Source of the DNA: Theropithecus gelada
Lineage: Eukaryota; Chordata; Mammalia; Primates; Cercopithecidae
DNA length: 64,000 nt
Assembly (NCBI RefSeq): GCF_003255815.1
Contig: NC_037689.1
Location: 23,647,700-23,711,699 of the forward strand
Direction: 5' to 3'
The notes below the pieces were generated by a model, which was not told where the DNA came from, ran no database searches, and was given only the letters and a program-made list of their open reading frames with translations. Of this stretch, positions 55,122 to 64,000 are shown piece by piece. The position numbers and the translations under genes were made by a program. Positions within the stretch are counted from its first letter, which is position 1, and each line of letters starts with the position of its first letter.

Positions 55122-55428
55122 GGCTGGGCACGGTGGCTCATGCCTGTAATCCCAGCACTCTGTAAGTGGATGGCTTGAGCTCAGGAGTTTGAGACCAGCC
55201 TGAGCAATATGGTGAAATTCCATCTCTACAAAGAATACAAGAATTAGGTGGGTATGGCGTTGCACGTCTATAATTCCAGCTGCTCGGGAGGCCAAGGTGG
55301 GAGGATCTTTGAGCCTGAGAAGTGGAGGTTGCAGTGAGCCGAGATCACACCACTGCACTCCAGCCTGGGCGACAGAGCAAGACCCTGTCTCAAAATAATA
55401 ATAGCAATAGTAATAATAATAATAATAC
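55122..55428 (+). mobile_element. Alu (sense), left arm shortened, (AAT)n tail
   Basis: 'GGCTGGGCACGGTGGCTCAT' with about 20 bases missing after 'CCCAGCACT'. (AAT/AGC) tail. Confidence 0.92.
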
Positions 55429-55429
55429 T

Positions 55430-55745
55430 GCCTGGGCATGATGGCTCACGCCTGTAATCCCAGCACTTTGGGAGGCTGAGGTGGGTGGATCACTTGAGGC
55501 TAGGAGTTTGAGACCAGGCTGGCCAATATGGTGAAATCCCCTCTCTACTAAAAATACAAAAATTAGCCAGTCGTAGTGGCGCACACGTGTAATCCCAGCT
55601 ACTTGGGAGACTGAGGCACGAGAATCGCTTGAACCTGGAAGGCAGAGGTTGTGATGGGCTGAGATCGTGCTATTGCATTCCAGCCTGGAGGACAGACAGA
55701 GACTCTCTCTCAAAATAATAATAATGATAATAATACTATTAATCA
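55430..55745 (+). mobile_element. Alu (sense), AluS/J-like, (AAT)n tail
   Basis: 'GCCTGGGCATGATGGCTCAC' directly follows the tail of the previous Alu, so it is a tandem insertion into an Alu tail. Confidence 0.92.
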
Positions 55746-56099
55746 ACCAATCAATCAATGACTCAACTGACATTTCTAGAACATTCTGCCCAGTGACAGC
55801 AGAAGGTGCACTATACTTAAGTGTTCAGCGAATGCCACAGAGATACAACATAGTCTAAGCTATAAAACAAACCTTAACAAATTTAAAAGAATTAAAATAA
55901 TACTTGCCACCATCATAGAAATAATTGAACCATTCATCGACAGCAGGAAGCTATCTGGAAAATGCCCACATATTTGGACACTGAAAAGTTATTAGCTAAA
56001 TGATCCATGGGTCAGAGGAGAGGCAAAAAGGGAAATCGTGAAATACTTTTAATGGAATGAAAATGAAATTACCAATGTATCAAAAATCGAGAAACACGG

Positions 56100-56396
56100 G
56101 GCCTGGCACGGTGGCTCATACCTGTAATCCCAGCAGTTTAGGAGGCCAAGGAGGCAGGTGGATCACTTGAGATCAGGAGTTCGAGACCAGCCTGGCCAAC
56201 ATGGTGAAACCCTGTCTCTATTAAAAATACAAAAATTAGCCAGGCGTGGTGCTGGGTGCCTGTAATCCCAGCTCCTCGTAAGGCTGAGGCAGGAGAATTG
56301 CTTGAACCTGGGAGGCAGAGGTTGCAGTGAGTCAAGATCGCGCCATTGCACTCCAGCCTGGGCAACAGAGTGACTCCATCTCAGAAAAAAAATATA
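56100..56396 (+). mobile_element. Alu (sense)
   Basis: 'GGCCTGGCACGGTGGCTCAT' to 'CATCTCAGAAAAAAAATA'. Inserted in the L1M remnant. Confidence 0.94.
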
Positions 56397-56909
56397 TTGA
56401 TAAACAAGTACAGGAGTACTTTGAAAAAATTTATTGCACATGCATAATATAATACTTATATTTTGTAATATATTCTAATCCTTATTCGATAATATCATGC
56501 TTACCTTTTTTTAAGAAAAATGTCTGCAATCAATTATCTGATATCCTATCCTTAAAAAAATTATTAAAAGAAGAGAAAATTTTAGCCAAGTCAGGCAGAC
56601 GCAAAGAAATAATCAAGCTATAGTTAGACACAGAAAAAACAATATGAAAAAGTGAATACATCTAAAATTGGATTCACGGAAGGGATCAAAAATATGGATG
56701 GAGCTTTCACCGGAAAAAAATAAACAAAAACATAAACGGACATCATTGCAGCTCCTATTGATACTAAAAGAATAATGAAAGGATATTACAAATGATTTTA
56801 TGCACATAAAATTGGTAGCATTGATGCAAAAGGCAAATTCTTTGAAAGACACACACTACCAAATCTAAATCAACTAGAAACCAATAACCTGAAGAGTTCT
56901 ATATCTACC

Positions 56910-57206
56910 AAAAAAAAATTTTTTTTGAGACCGAGCCTCGCCCTGTTGCCAGTCTGGAGTGCAGTGGCACGATCTCAACTTACTGCAACCTCCGCCTCCC
57001 GGGTTCACGTCATTCTCCTGCCTCAGCCTCCTGAGTAGTTGGGATGACAGGCACCTGCCACCACGCCTGGCTAATTTTTTGTATTTTTAGTAGAGACAGG
57101 GTTTCACCGTGTCAGCCAGGATGGTCTCGATCTCCTGACCTCATGATCCACCCGCCTCGGCCTCCCAAAGTGCTGGGATGACAAGTGTGAGCCATCGTGC
57201 CCGGCC
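56910..57206 (-). mobile_element. Alu (antisense)
   Basis: T tail to 'ATCGTGCCCGGCC'. Both arms carry the ATGACA variant (57043 and 57178). Confidence 0.94.
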
Positions 57207-57769
57207 AAATAAATGAATTCTTAGTTAACACCTTCCAATAACTCTGCAGAGGTTTTCACTGGCCAATCCTATTAAACAGTAACGGGAGGAATATACCTAA
57301 CTCTACCTAAACACTTCCTGAAATAGAAGAACACAGCATTTTCCAACACATCGTATAAAGCCAACATTATTACCACAATACCAACATAAAGAGGAAAAAT
57401 GTCAGGCAAGAAAACCACAGGCAGATATTCATCATTCACCCAGAAGCAGAGATTCTCAGCAACGTATCAACAAGTCAAGGAAATAATTGTCTGGATATAT
57501 GGCAGCATGACCCTGTGAGGTTTATTTTGTGAACACAAGACGGGCTGCTTTTTAACATCGAAAAATCAATGTAATTAGCTCAATCAAGCCACTAAGGAGA
57601 AAAACGTGTACGATCTTTTCAACGCGTGCAGCAGAAGTACTTGACAAAAATCAAAGTCAACTTGTAAATAAAAATGCGGAGCCAAGTGTCCTTAACCCGA
57701 TAGTGTGATCCACAGAACACAGCTCACCATAACTCAGAGATTAAAAACCAATATACCTTGCTTTTTGCT

Positions 57770-58086
57770 TTTTTTTATTTTTTTAATTATATATTTTTTT
57801 TCATGGCCCAGAGTCTTGCTCTGTCTCCAGGCTGGAGTACCGTGGCGTGATCTCGGCTCACTGCAACCTCCGCCTCTCAGGTTCAAGTGATTCCCCTGCC
57901 TCAGCCTCCTGAGTAGCTGGGACTGTAGGTGCCCGCGACCACGCCTGGATAATTTTTGTGTTTTAGTAGAAACGGGGTTTCACCATGTTGGCCAGGATGG
58001 TCTCAAACTCCTGACCTCATGATCTGCCCTCCTCGGCCTCCCAAAGTGCTGGGATGACAGGTGTGAGCCACTGCGCCCCCCGGCCT
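57770..58086 (-). mobile_element. Alu (antisense)
   Basis: T/TA-rich tail, 'CAGAGTCTTGCTCTGTCTCC' to 'GCGCCCCCCGGCC'. The left arm carries ATGACA. Confidence 0.93.
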
Positions 58087-58420
58087 AACCGTATCTTAAT
58101 AGCGTTATTTGTTTGTTGTTCTTGCTGTTACAGTTCTTTGTATATTGTGAGTATGAGACTGTTTTAACCTCAAGCGGATGATTCGTCCCAGCTCAATTCA
58201 CAGAAGCTGTTGAAACAATCAACATGGGTGTAACCTTCGATTTTCTGCCTCCGTGAGATCACCCTAACTGTGAAAACAGACGTATCTATTCATTATTCAT
58301 GTATTTGGAAAACGCACACAGTAAAAGCAAAATGTTTTCAAAGTAGGAACTCTCTCCATCCCTGTCCCATTATTCCCTGAGATTCTCTTCCCAGAGCCTC
58401 ATTTTTCTTTTTCTTTTCTT
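58087..58420. other. Unique interval
   Basis: Mostly unique. 58110-58180 weakly resembles an antisense L1 ORF2 piece but is too diverged to call. Confidence 0.35.
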
Positions 58421-58716
58421 TCTTTCTTTCTTTTTTTTTTTTTTTTTTTTTTGAGACAGAGTCTGGCTCTGTCGCCCAGGCTGGAGTGCGGTGGCACAAT
58501 CTTGGCTCACCACAACCTGCGCCTCCTGGATTCAAGCAATTCTCCTGCCTCAGCCTCCCGAGTAGCTGCCACAATGCCCAGCTAATTTTTGTATTTTTAG
58601 TAGAGACAGGGTTTCACCATATTGGCCAGGCTGGTCTCGAACTCCTGACCTCGTGATCGGCCCACCTCAGCCTCCCAAAGTGCTGCGATTACTGGCCTGA
58701 GCCAGTGCACCTAGCC
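58405..58716 (-). mobile_element. Alu (antisense) with target-site duplication
   Basis: CAGAGCCTCATTTTTC (left) and CAGGGCCTCATCTTTC (right) flank the element. The middle is slightly deleted at 'GTAGCTGCCACAATGCCC'. Confidence 0.93.
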
Positions 58717-58894
58717 AGGGCCTCATCTTTCAATGTCTTATCTTTCCTGTGATGCTCTGTTCATTTACTAGCATATATATATTTAAAAGGAAAGCATGGA
58801 CATCCTGCATCCATCATTCGACAGCTTGTTTTTCATTTCCAATGCACGGAAGATTGCTTCCTGGTTTCGCATACGGAAATGTCTGGTTCTTTTC

Positions 58895-59055
58895 CTTTTT
58901 CTTGGCTGCATACTATTCCGTCACATAAATGTACTATGTAATATTTCTCATATTCCTTGAGGATGGGTGCGTGGCCTGCTATTCTCAGACTTTTGTGCTT
59001 ATAGACAGCGTCACAGCCAAAGGTACACGTCTCTGTATTTTTGCAGACGTCGTCA
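58895..59055 (-). mobile_element. Old L1 3' fragment (antisense)
   Basis: 'TTCTTGGCTGCATACTATTC' and the following sequence resemble a diverged L1M ORF2 end in reverse complement. Confidence 0.5.
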
Positions 59056-59056
59056 T

Positions 59057-59082
59057 GAATAGATAGATAGATAGATGCATAA

Positions 59083-59136
<54 letters not shown>

Positions 59137-59137
59137 T
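59057..59137 (+). repeat. (GATA)n microsatellite
   Basis: About 19 GATA repeats with one GCATAAATA interruption, on the strand opposite to the GATA-type fields at the start of the window. Confidence 0.97.
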
Positions 59138-59417
59138 TTTTTGTTTTTGTTTTTTTTTTTTTTGGAGTGCAGTGGCGTGATCTCAGCTCACTGCAACCTC
59201 CACCTCCTGGGTTCAAGAAATTCTCCTGCCTCAGCCTCCTGAGTGGCTGGGATTACAGGCATGCGCCACCACGCCCGGCTAATTTTTGTATTTTTAGTAG
59301 AGACCGGATTTCTCCATGTTGGCCAGGCTGGTCTCAAACTCCCGACCTCAGGTGATCCGCCCGCCTCGGCCTCCCGAAGTGCTGGAATGACAGGTGTGAG
59401 ACAGCGTGCCTGGCCCG
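59138..59417 (-). mobile_element. Alu (antisense) lacking its last ~40 bases
   Basis: The T tail joins directly to 'GGAGTGCAGTGGCGTGATCT', so the usual 3' end (GAGACGGAGTCTC... region) is absent while poly-A is kept. Ends 'CGTGCCTGGCC'. The left arm carries ATGACA. Confidence 0.93.
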
Positions 59418-59569
59418 TCATGAATATTTGTAGGGGAGAACTGGCTTTGGATTTGACATCCTTAAAGGTGAATGGATGTGTAAAGAGTAAATTCAGTCTG
59501 ACTCCTTCAACGTCCTGTCCTCACAGGAGACGGGATTGTTTCATGTCTGCCTTTTTATTCATTCATATG

Positions 59570-59588
59570 TGTGTGTGTGTGTGTGTTT
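59570..59588 (+). repeat. (GT)n microsatellite
   Basis: About nine GT repeats at the 3' side of a unique interval. Confidence 0.9.
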
Positions 59589-59591
59589 ATT

Positions 59592-60160
59592 TGTGATAGG
59601 GTCTACCTCTGTCACCCAGGCTGGAGTGTGGTGGTGTGATCACAGCTAACTGCAGCCTCAAACTCCTAGATTCAAGCAATCCTCCACCTCAGCCTCTTGA
59701 GTAGCTGGGACTACAGACATGTACCACCACACCCGGCAAATTTTCTTTTTTTTTCTTTTTTTTTTTTTTGGACAGAGTCTTGCCCTGTTGCCCAGGCTGG
59801 AGTGCGGTGGCGTGATCTCGGCTCACTGCAACCTCCACTTCCCAGGTTCAAGCCATTCTCCTGCCTCAGCCTCCCGAGTAGCTGGGATTACAGGCGCCCA
59901 CCACTATGCCTGGTTAATTTTTTTGTATCTTTCGTAGAGACGGGTTTTCACCATGTTGGCCAGGCTGGTCTCAAACTCCTGACCTTGTGATTCGCCCGCC
60001 TTGGCCTCCCAAAGTGATGGGATGACAGGCATGAACTACCGTGCCCAGCCCAAATTTTTAGTTATTTGTAGAGACAGAGTCTCACTATGTTGCTTAGGCT
60101 GCTCTTCAACTCCTGGCCTCCAGTGACCCTCCCACCTCAGCCTCCCAAACAGCACTTTGG
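59592..60160 (-). mobile_element. Old Alu (AluJ-like, antisense) split by a younger Alu
   Basis: 'GTGTGATCACAGCTAACTGC' to 'CCACCACACCCGGCAAATTT', then an Alu (59743-60051), then the remainder 'TTTGTAGAGACAGAGTCTCA' to 'CAGCCTCCCAAAC'. CAAATTTT is repeated across the junctions. Confidence 0.87.
59743..60051 (-). mobile_element. Alu (antisense) inserted in an AluJ
   Basis: T run, 'GACAGAGTCTTGCCCTGTTG' to 'CCGTGCCCAGCC'. The left arm carries ATGACA. Confidence 0.93.
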
Positions 60161-60415
60161 CCATTTGGAAGGTGATGTTCCTGTTGTCCCTAATGGATGT
60201 TGAGAATTTATTTTCTTACTTGCACAACTCCACGTGAAAAAATAAAAATAAAAAACATGGTACGTGTAGACTGTGTCCTGTGGTAACAGTGTGCACAACA
60301 TCCCACAGGGTTCTAATCTCACCGGAATTGTATTTATTCCTGCCCATAAAACGTTGCTACACCTTTCGAGCAATGTCATACTTCTGTGGACGTGGTTCAC
60401 CTCTATGTGTCAACA
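60161..60415. other. Unique interval
   Basis: Non-repetitive, short. Confidence 0.4.
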
Positions 60416-60665
60416 GAGGCGGGCGGATCACGAGGTCAGGAGATCGAGACCATCCTGGCTGACATGGTGAAACCCCATCTCTACTAAAAATATAAAAAAT
60501 TAGCCGGGCGAGGTGGCGGGCGCCTGTAGTCCCAGCTACTAGGGAGGCTGAGGCAGGAGAATGACGTGAACCCGGGAGGCGGAGCTTGCAGTGAGCCGAG
60601 ATTGCACCACTGCACTCCAGCCTGGGCGACAGAGCGAGACTCCGTCTCAAAAAAAAAAAAAAAAA
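60416..60665 (+). mobile_element. 5'-truncated AluY (sense)
   Basis: Starts at 'AGGCGGGCGGATCACGAGGT', is close to AluY consensus and ends in an A tail. Confidence 0.93.
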
Positions 60666-61050
60666 GAGTCATGTCCATGTAAGATTCATTCACATTTGTC
60701 CTGGCCAAAACCTGCTTCCTCACACCACTCTTCAAGTCTCAACGGGTACTTTTCCGGGATCTAAAGGAAGACAGAAGGCAGGTTCATCCTACGCCCCCCT
60801 TCCCCTTACTGTGCTAAATAAAAGTCACATTGATTTGTTTCATTTTGATTTGGAGCAAATCCATGAAGGTTTAGCTCAAAGTATACAAACATTTCTTGAA
60901 GAACCAGAAAGGTTAGTAATTTTAAATATTCTCATAGGTGCAGGTACACGGGCTCTCATAGGAAAACACACCCACCGTTCCCACTTTTGAAAGCTTTGAG
61001 TGTATTAATACGTTCTTTACTGCTTTATCTTCTCCTTTGCATCCTTACGT
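60666..61050. other. Unique interval
   Basis: Non-repetitive, no gene signal. Confidence 0.4.
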
Positions 61051-61865
61051 GGTCCCTACCACAGGGCTCTGTCTCTCTGTCTCTTTATTTTTCTCTCTGG
61101 CCTCTCCTTCTTCGCCTCATTCTCCTCTCTCTTTCTTTCCTCTCTCTCTCTTCTCTCTGTCTCTTTCTCCTCTCCCCCTTCTCTCTCTCTCCCTCTCTCT
61201 CTCTTTTTTTTTTCTCGAGATGGAGTCTCACTCTGCTACCCAGGGTGGAATGTGGTGGTACAACCTCGGCTCACTGAAACCTCTGCCTCCTGGGTTCAAG
61301 CGATTCTCCTGTCTCAGCCTCCCAAGGACCTGGGATTACAGGTGCGAGCCACCACGCCCGGCTAATTTTTGTATTTTTAGTAGAGATGAGGTTTCACCAT
61401 GTTGGCCAGGCTGGTCTCAAACTCCTGACCTCAAGCAGTCCACCCCCCTCGGCCTCCCAAAGTGATGGGATTACAGGCACGAGCCACCGCGCCCAGCCCC
61501 TCTTTTCTCCCTCTTTGTCTCTTTCGCTCTCCTTTTTCACTCTCTTTCTCAGTATCTCTCTTCCCTCTTTCCCCTACTCCCTCTCTCTCTCCTTGCTCTC
61601 TCTCTCTTTCCCTCACCTTTCTCAGTCTTTCTCAGTATCTGTTTCCCCTCTCTCTTTTTCCCTTCTCTCTCTCTCTCTGTCTGTCTCTCTCTCTCTCCTT
61701 CATCTCTCTCTCTTTCTCTCTCTCACCATCTCTCTCTTTCTTCCTCCCTCTCTACCCCACTCTCCATCTCTCCGTTTCTCTTCCTCTCTCTTTTTTTCTC
61801 TCTCTCCTCTGTCTCCTCCATGCCCCTTCTCCCTCTCTCTCTTCCTCTCCTTCTCTCCACTTTTC
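61051..61865 (+). repeat. CT-rich poly-pyrimidine tract, split by an Alu
   Basis: (CT)n, (TCTC/TTCTC)n words at 61070-61205 and 61499-61865 with very few purines. The Alu at 61205-61498 is inserted in it. Confidence 0.94.
61205..61498 (-). mobile_element. Alu (antisense) inserted in a CT tract
   Basis: 'TTTTCTCGAGATGGAGTCTC' to 'CCACCGCGCCCAGCC'. Consensus GATTACAG in both arms. Confidence 0.94.
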
Positions 61866-62270
61866 TCTCGTACCCAGCCCTCAACAGAAACCACCACACT
61901 CTGCACTGTGTCTGGCAATCCATATCCCCACATCTTTCTTCTCCTCTTGAGAGCAGCTCCTGAATTCCATTAGGTTCGTCTCTCTATATCCTTTTACTTT
62001 CTTATCTCTGTTCTTATCTCTCTCTATTTTCTGAGCCAACAACATCAGGGAAACTCAGCAGATCAGGCTGTGAGATACCGAGATACCCACGGCAAAGGGA
62101 ACGACGTATTTCACGTGAAACGAGATGAGATCAAAACCCAGAACCGTCCGTCACCAACACCCTTCACTTCTCAGCATAGCCCTTTCTTGTCTCCTCAAAG
62201 TGAGAACACAGGGACAGACAGTGTCGTGCAGCTTTTAAGAATTCGCAGTTGAGATTTTCATGCCTCTGGG
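61866..62270. other. Unique interval
   Basis: Non-repetitive. A 60-codon plus frame (62070-62252) has no features. Confidence 0.4.
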
Positions 62271-62274
62271 AGGG

Positions 62275-62455
62275 GCTTGCTTACAGGTGAACTCAGTTGT
62301 TGTGACAATGTGGCTGTGGGCTGGCCGGGATGATGGTAGCATACGCCTGCAAAGTTTGCTGCAAGAATTATGAGATAATACTTAAGAGAATGCATACGTT
62401 AGGTGCTTAGTTCAACGCTTACGAACACCGTCTGTAGTTATCCTTTGTCATCACG
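62275..62455 (+). mobile_element. MIR-like ancient SINE
   Basis: 'GATGATGGTAGCATACGCCT' followed by 'ATTATGAGATAATACTTAAG', 'GAATGCATACGTTAGGTGCT' and TAGTTCAACGC parallels the MIR core and 3' region in order. Diverged, so moderate confidence. Confidence 0.55.
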
Positions 62456-62471
62456 AGTATCCCTTTTTATT

Positions 62472-62767
62472 TATTTCTTTGAGACGGAGTCTTGCTCTGT
62501 CACCAAGCTGGAGTGCAGTGGCGCGATCTCGGCTCACCACCACCTCTGCCTCCCGGGTACAGGCGATCCTCCTGCCTCAGCCTCCTGAGTAGATGGGACT
62601 ACAGGTGCATGCCACCATGCCCAGCTATTTTTTTTTTTATTGTATTGTTAGTAGACACAGGGTTTCACCACATTGGCCAGGATGGTCTCTATCTCTTGAC
62701 CTTGCGATCTGCTCGCCTCGGCTTCCCAAATTGCTGGGATTACAAGCGTGAGCCACCGTGCTCGGCC
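62472..62767 (-). mobile_element. Alu (antisense) with target-site duplication
   Basis: GAGTATCCCTTTT occurs at the left flank (62456) and right flank (62768). Consensus GGGATTACAA in the left arm. Confidence 0.95.
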
Positions 62768-62882
62768 GAGTATCCCTTTTATTTTCATCTCCCAAGAAGG
62801 TGTTTCTTTAAACCGCCCTGTGGCCTGCAGAGTAAAATGGAATGATGCTTATCTGGGGTGAATCACATATCAGAGCTTGATT

Positions 62883-62975
62883 CCTTTTCATGGCTGCATA
62901 ATATTCCACGGTACAGATAAAACACATTGCAGGTATCCAGCTGCCCACTGTTGGACATTTGGGTCATTTCAAGGG
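62883..62975 (-). mobile_element. Short L1 fragment (antisense)
   Basis: 'TTCATGGCTGCATAATATTC' and 'CACTGTTGGACATTTGGGTC' match the ORF2 C-terminal region in reverse complement. Confidence 0.8.
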
Positions 62976-63189
62976 GCTGAGGGGTGAGGGGAAGGGGGGT
63001 GCCTGCAAATGGGAATGGGGTTTCCCCTGGGGGTGCTGGAAACGTTGTGGACCTGGATACAGGTGGTGATCGCACAACATCATGAATGCACTAAATGCCA
63101 CTGAATTGTTCACTGTAAAAATGGCTAAAGTGGTAAATTATGTGTGTTGTGTATTTTGCCACCATTAAAAACTTTCCAGTTTATGTTGT

Positions 63190-63494
63190 TGTTGTTGCTT
63201 GTTTGTTTTTTTGAGACGGAGTTTCACTCTTGTCGCCTAGGCTGGAGAGCAGTGACGTGATCTCAGCTCACTGCAACCTCCGCCTCCCGGGTTCAAGCGA
63301 TTCTCCTGCCTCAGCCTCCTGAGTAGCTGGGATTACAGGTGTGCGCCACCACACCCGGCTAATTTTTTGTATTTTTAGTGGAGACGGGGTTTCACCATGT
63401 TGGTCAGGCTGGTCTCGAACTCCTGACCTCGTGATCCACCCGCCTCGGCCTCCCAAAGTGCTGGGATGACAGGCATGAGCCACCGTGTCTGGCC
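63190..63494 (-). mobile_element. Alu (antisense)
   Basis: (TTG)n/T tail, 'GAGACGGAGTTTCACTCTTG' to 'CCGTGTCTGGCC'. The left arm carries ATGACA. Confidence 0.95.
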
Positions 63495-63721
63495 TTTAGT
63501 TATTTTTTTGTTTTCTCTCCCTCTGACATAAATCTCCAGGCACATCATGGGCACATCTCTGTCACGTGTGTTTCTGTTTTTCTGCTTCCTTTAAGTCAAC
63601 CCTAGTTCCCGTTTTCTGTTGGTTTGTCTCTTTGTTTTTCTTGTTTCATTCTTGCACTAGAGAAAATTCTCATTAAGTCAAGAGAATCCCCAGTCTCCTT
63701 TTTAAAGCAGGACAGCTACTG

Positions 63722-64000
63722 GCCTGGCATGATGGCCCACGCCTGTCATCCCGGCACTTTGGGAAGCCATGGCAGGTGGGTAACCTGAGGTCGGGAGTTT
63801 GAGACCAGCTTGGCCAACATGGTGAAACCCCATCTCTACTAAAAATACAAAAATTAGCCGGGCATGGTGGTGTGGGGTCCTGTAGTCCCAGCTACTTTGG
63901 AGGCTGAGACATGAGAACTGCTTGAACCCAGGAAGCAGAGACTGCAGTGAGCTGAGATCACGCCGTTGCACTTCGGCCTGGGCGACAGAGCTATAGTCTC
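63722..64000 (+). mobile_element. Alu (sense), runs off the window
   Basis: 'GGCCTGGCATGATGGCCCAC' to 'GCTATAGTCTC' at the last base. The A tail lies outside. The left arm carries GTCATCC. Confidence 0.94.

Larger units (their letters stand above)
54836..57740 (+). mobile_element. Ancient L1 (L1M-type) ORF2 remnant, sense, split by Alus
   Basis: Four blocks run in ORF2 order: 54836-55118 ('GGGACATTATCTAATGACAA'), 55746-56099 ('AACCTTAACAAATTTAAAAG'), 56397-56905 ('GAAAGACACACACTACCAAA') and 57207-57740 ('AAGTACTTGACAAAAATCAA'). They resemble the endonuclease-to-reverse-transcriptase stretch with many stops and frameshifts. Four Alus separate them. Identification rests on remembered L1 similarity. 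Confidence 0.82.

Overview
This window is nuclear DNA of a catarrhine primate, most likely an Old World monkey. I found about sixty Alu-derived segments, several primate L1 3' ends, MaLR-type LTRs and hAT/Tigger MITE relics. Two young AluY copies (37839 and 48498) combine 'GGCTCAAGCC' near the 5' end, 'GCGAGGTGGCGGG' at the start of the right arm, and 'GAGATCCGGCC' or 'GAGATCCAGCC' in the right arm. I recall this combination as typical of macaque/baboon AluY (AluYRa-like) lineages rather than ape AluY. No bacterial, viral-particle or organellar gene organisation is present.

I could not support any protein-coding gene, exon series or RNA gene. Long open frames over 180-2060, 6650-9200, 39870-40260, 42700-43200, 49390-50110 and 61050-61860 are translations of microsatellites. 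Most other open frames are antisense or sense Alu, or L1 ORF2 remnants. The window therefore reads as intergenic or intronic DNA.

Layout. 0-9.2 kb: three (TATC)n/GATA-type satellite fields, a Tigger-like MITE fused to an 840-bp alternating TG/TA tract, an L1 3' end, and a 380-base assembly gap inside a C/T-rich tract. 9.2-21 kb: Alu-dense, with a twin-primed (5'-inverted) L1 carrying a three-left-arm Alu, a 37-bp AT-rich minisatellite, a ~65-bp minisatellite that grew out of an LTR, and a tandem duplication that includes an Alu. 21-28.3 kb: duplicated LTR pieces, an L1 3' end, a ~24-copy 58-bp minisatellite also derived from an LTR, and a divergent ~500-bp direct duplication. 28.3-44 kb: Alus with clear target-site duplications, nested LTR/L1/Alu insertions, long poly-purine and poly-pyrimidine tracts, and a probable mis-join at a single N (38219). 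45-48.1 kb: a tandemly expanded LTR module array invaded by a solo class I ERV LTR (flanked by ATAA) and an Alu, then a 1-kb repeat-free G+C-rich island. 48-64 kb: more Alus, a 720-bp purine tract, a solo LTR, an ancient L1 ORF2 remnant (54.8-57.7 kb) split by Alus, and CT-rich tracts.

The common theme is local tandem amplification. At least six repeats (four LTR-derived, one Alu-containing, one unique) have been duplicated in tandem, and four VNTR-type arrays lie in the first 26 kb. With the GATA fields, this resembles subtelomeric or pseudoautosomal (PAR1-like) DNA. That location is an inference, not something the sequence proves. The most unexpected signal is that about thirty Alus of different ages, in both orientations, share the same A-to-C change at Alu position 27 (GTAATCC to GTCATCC).
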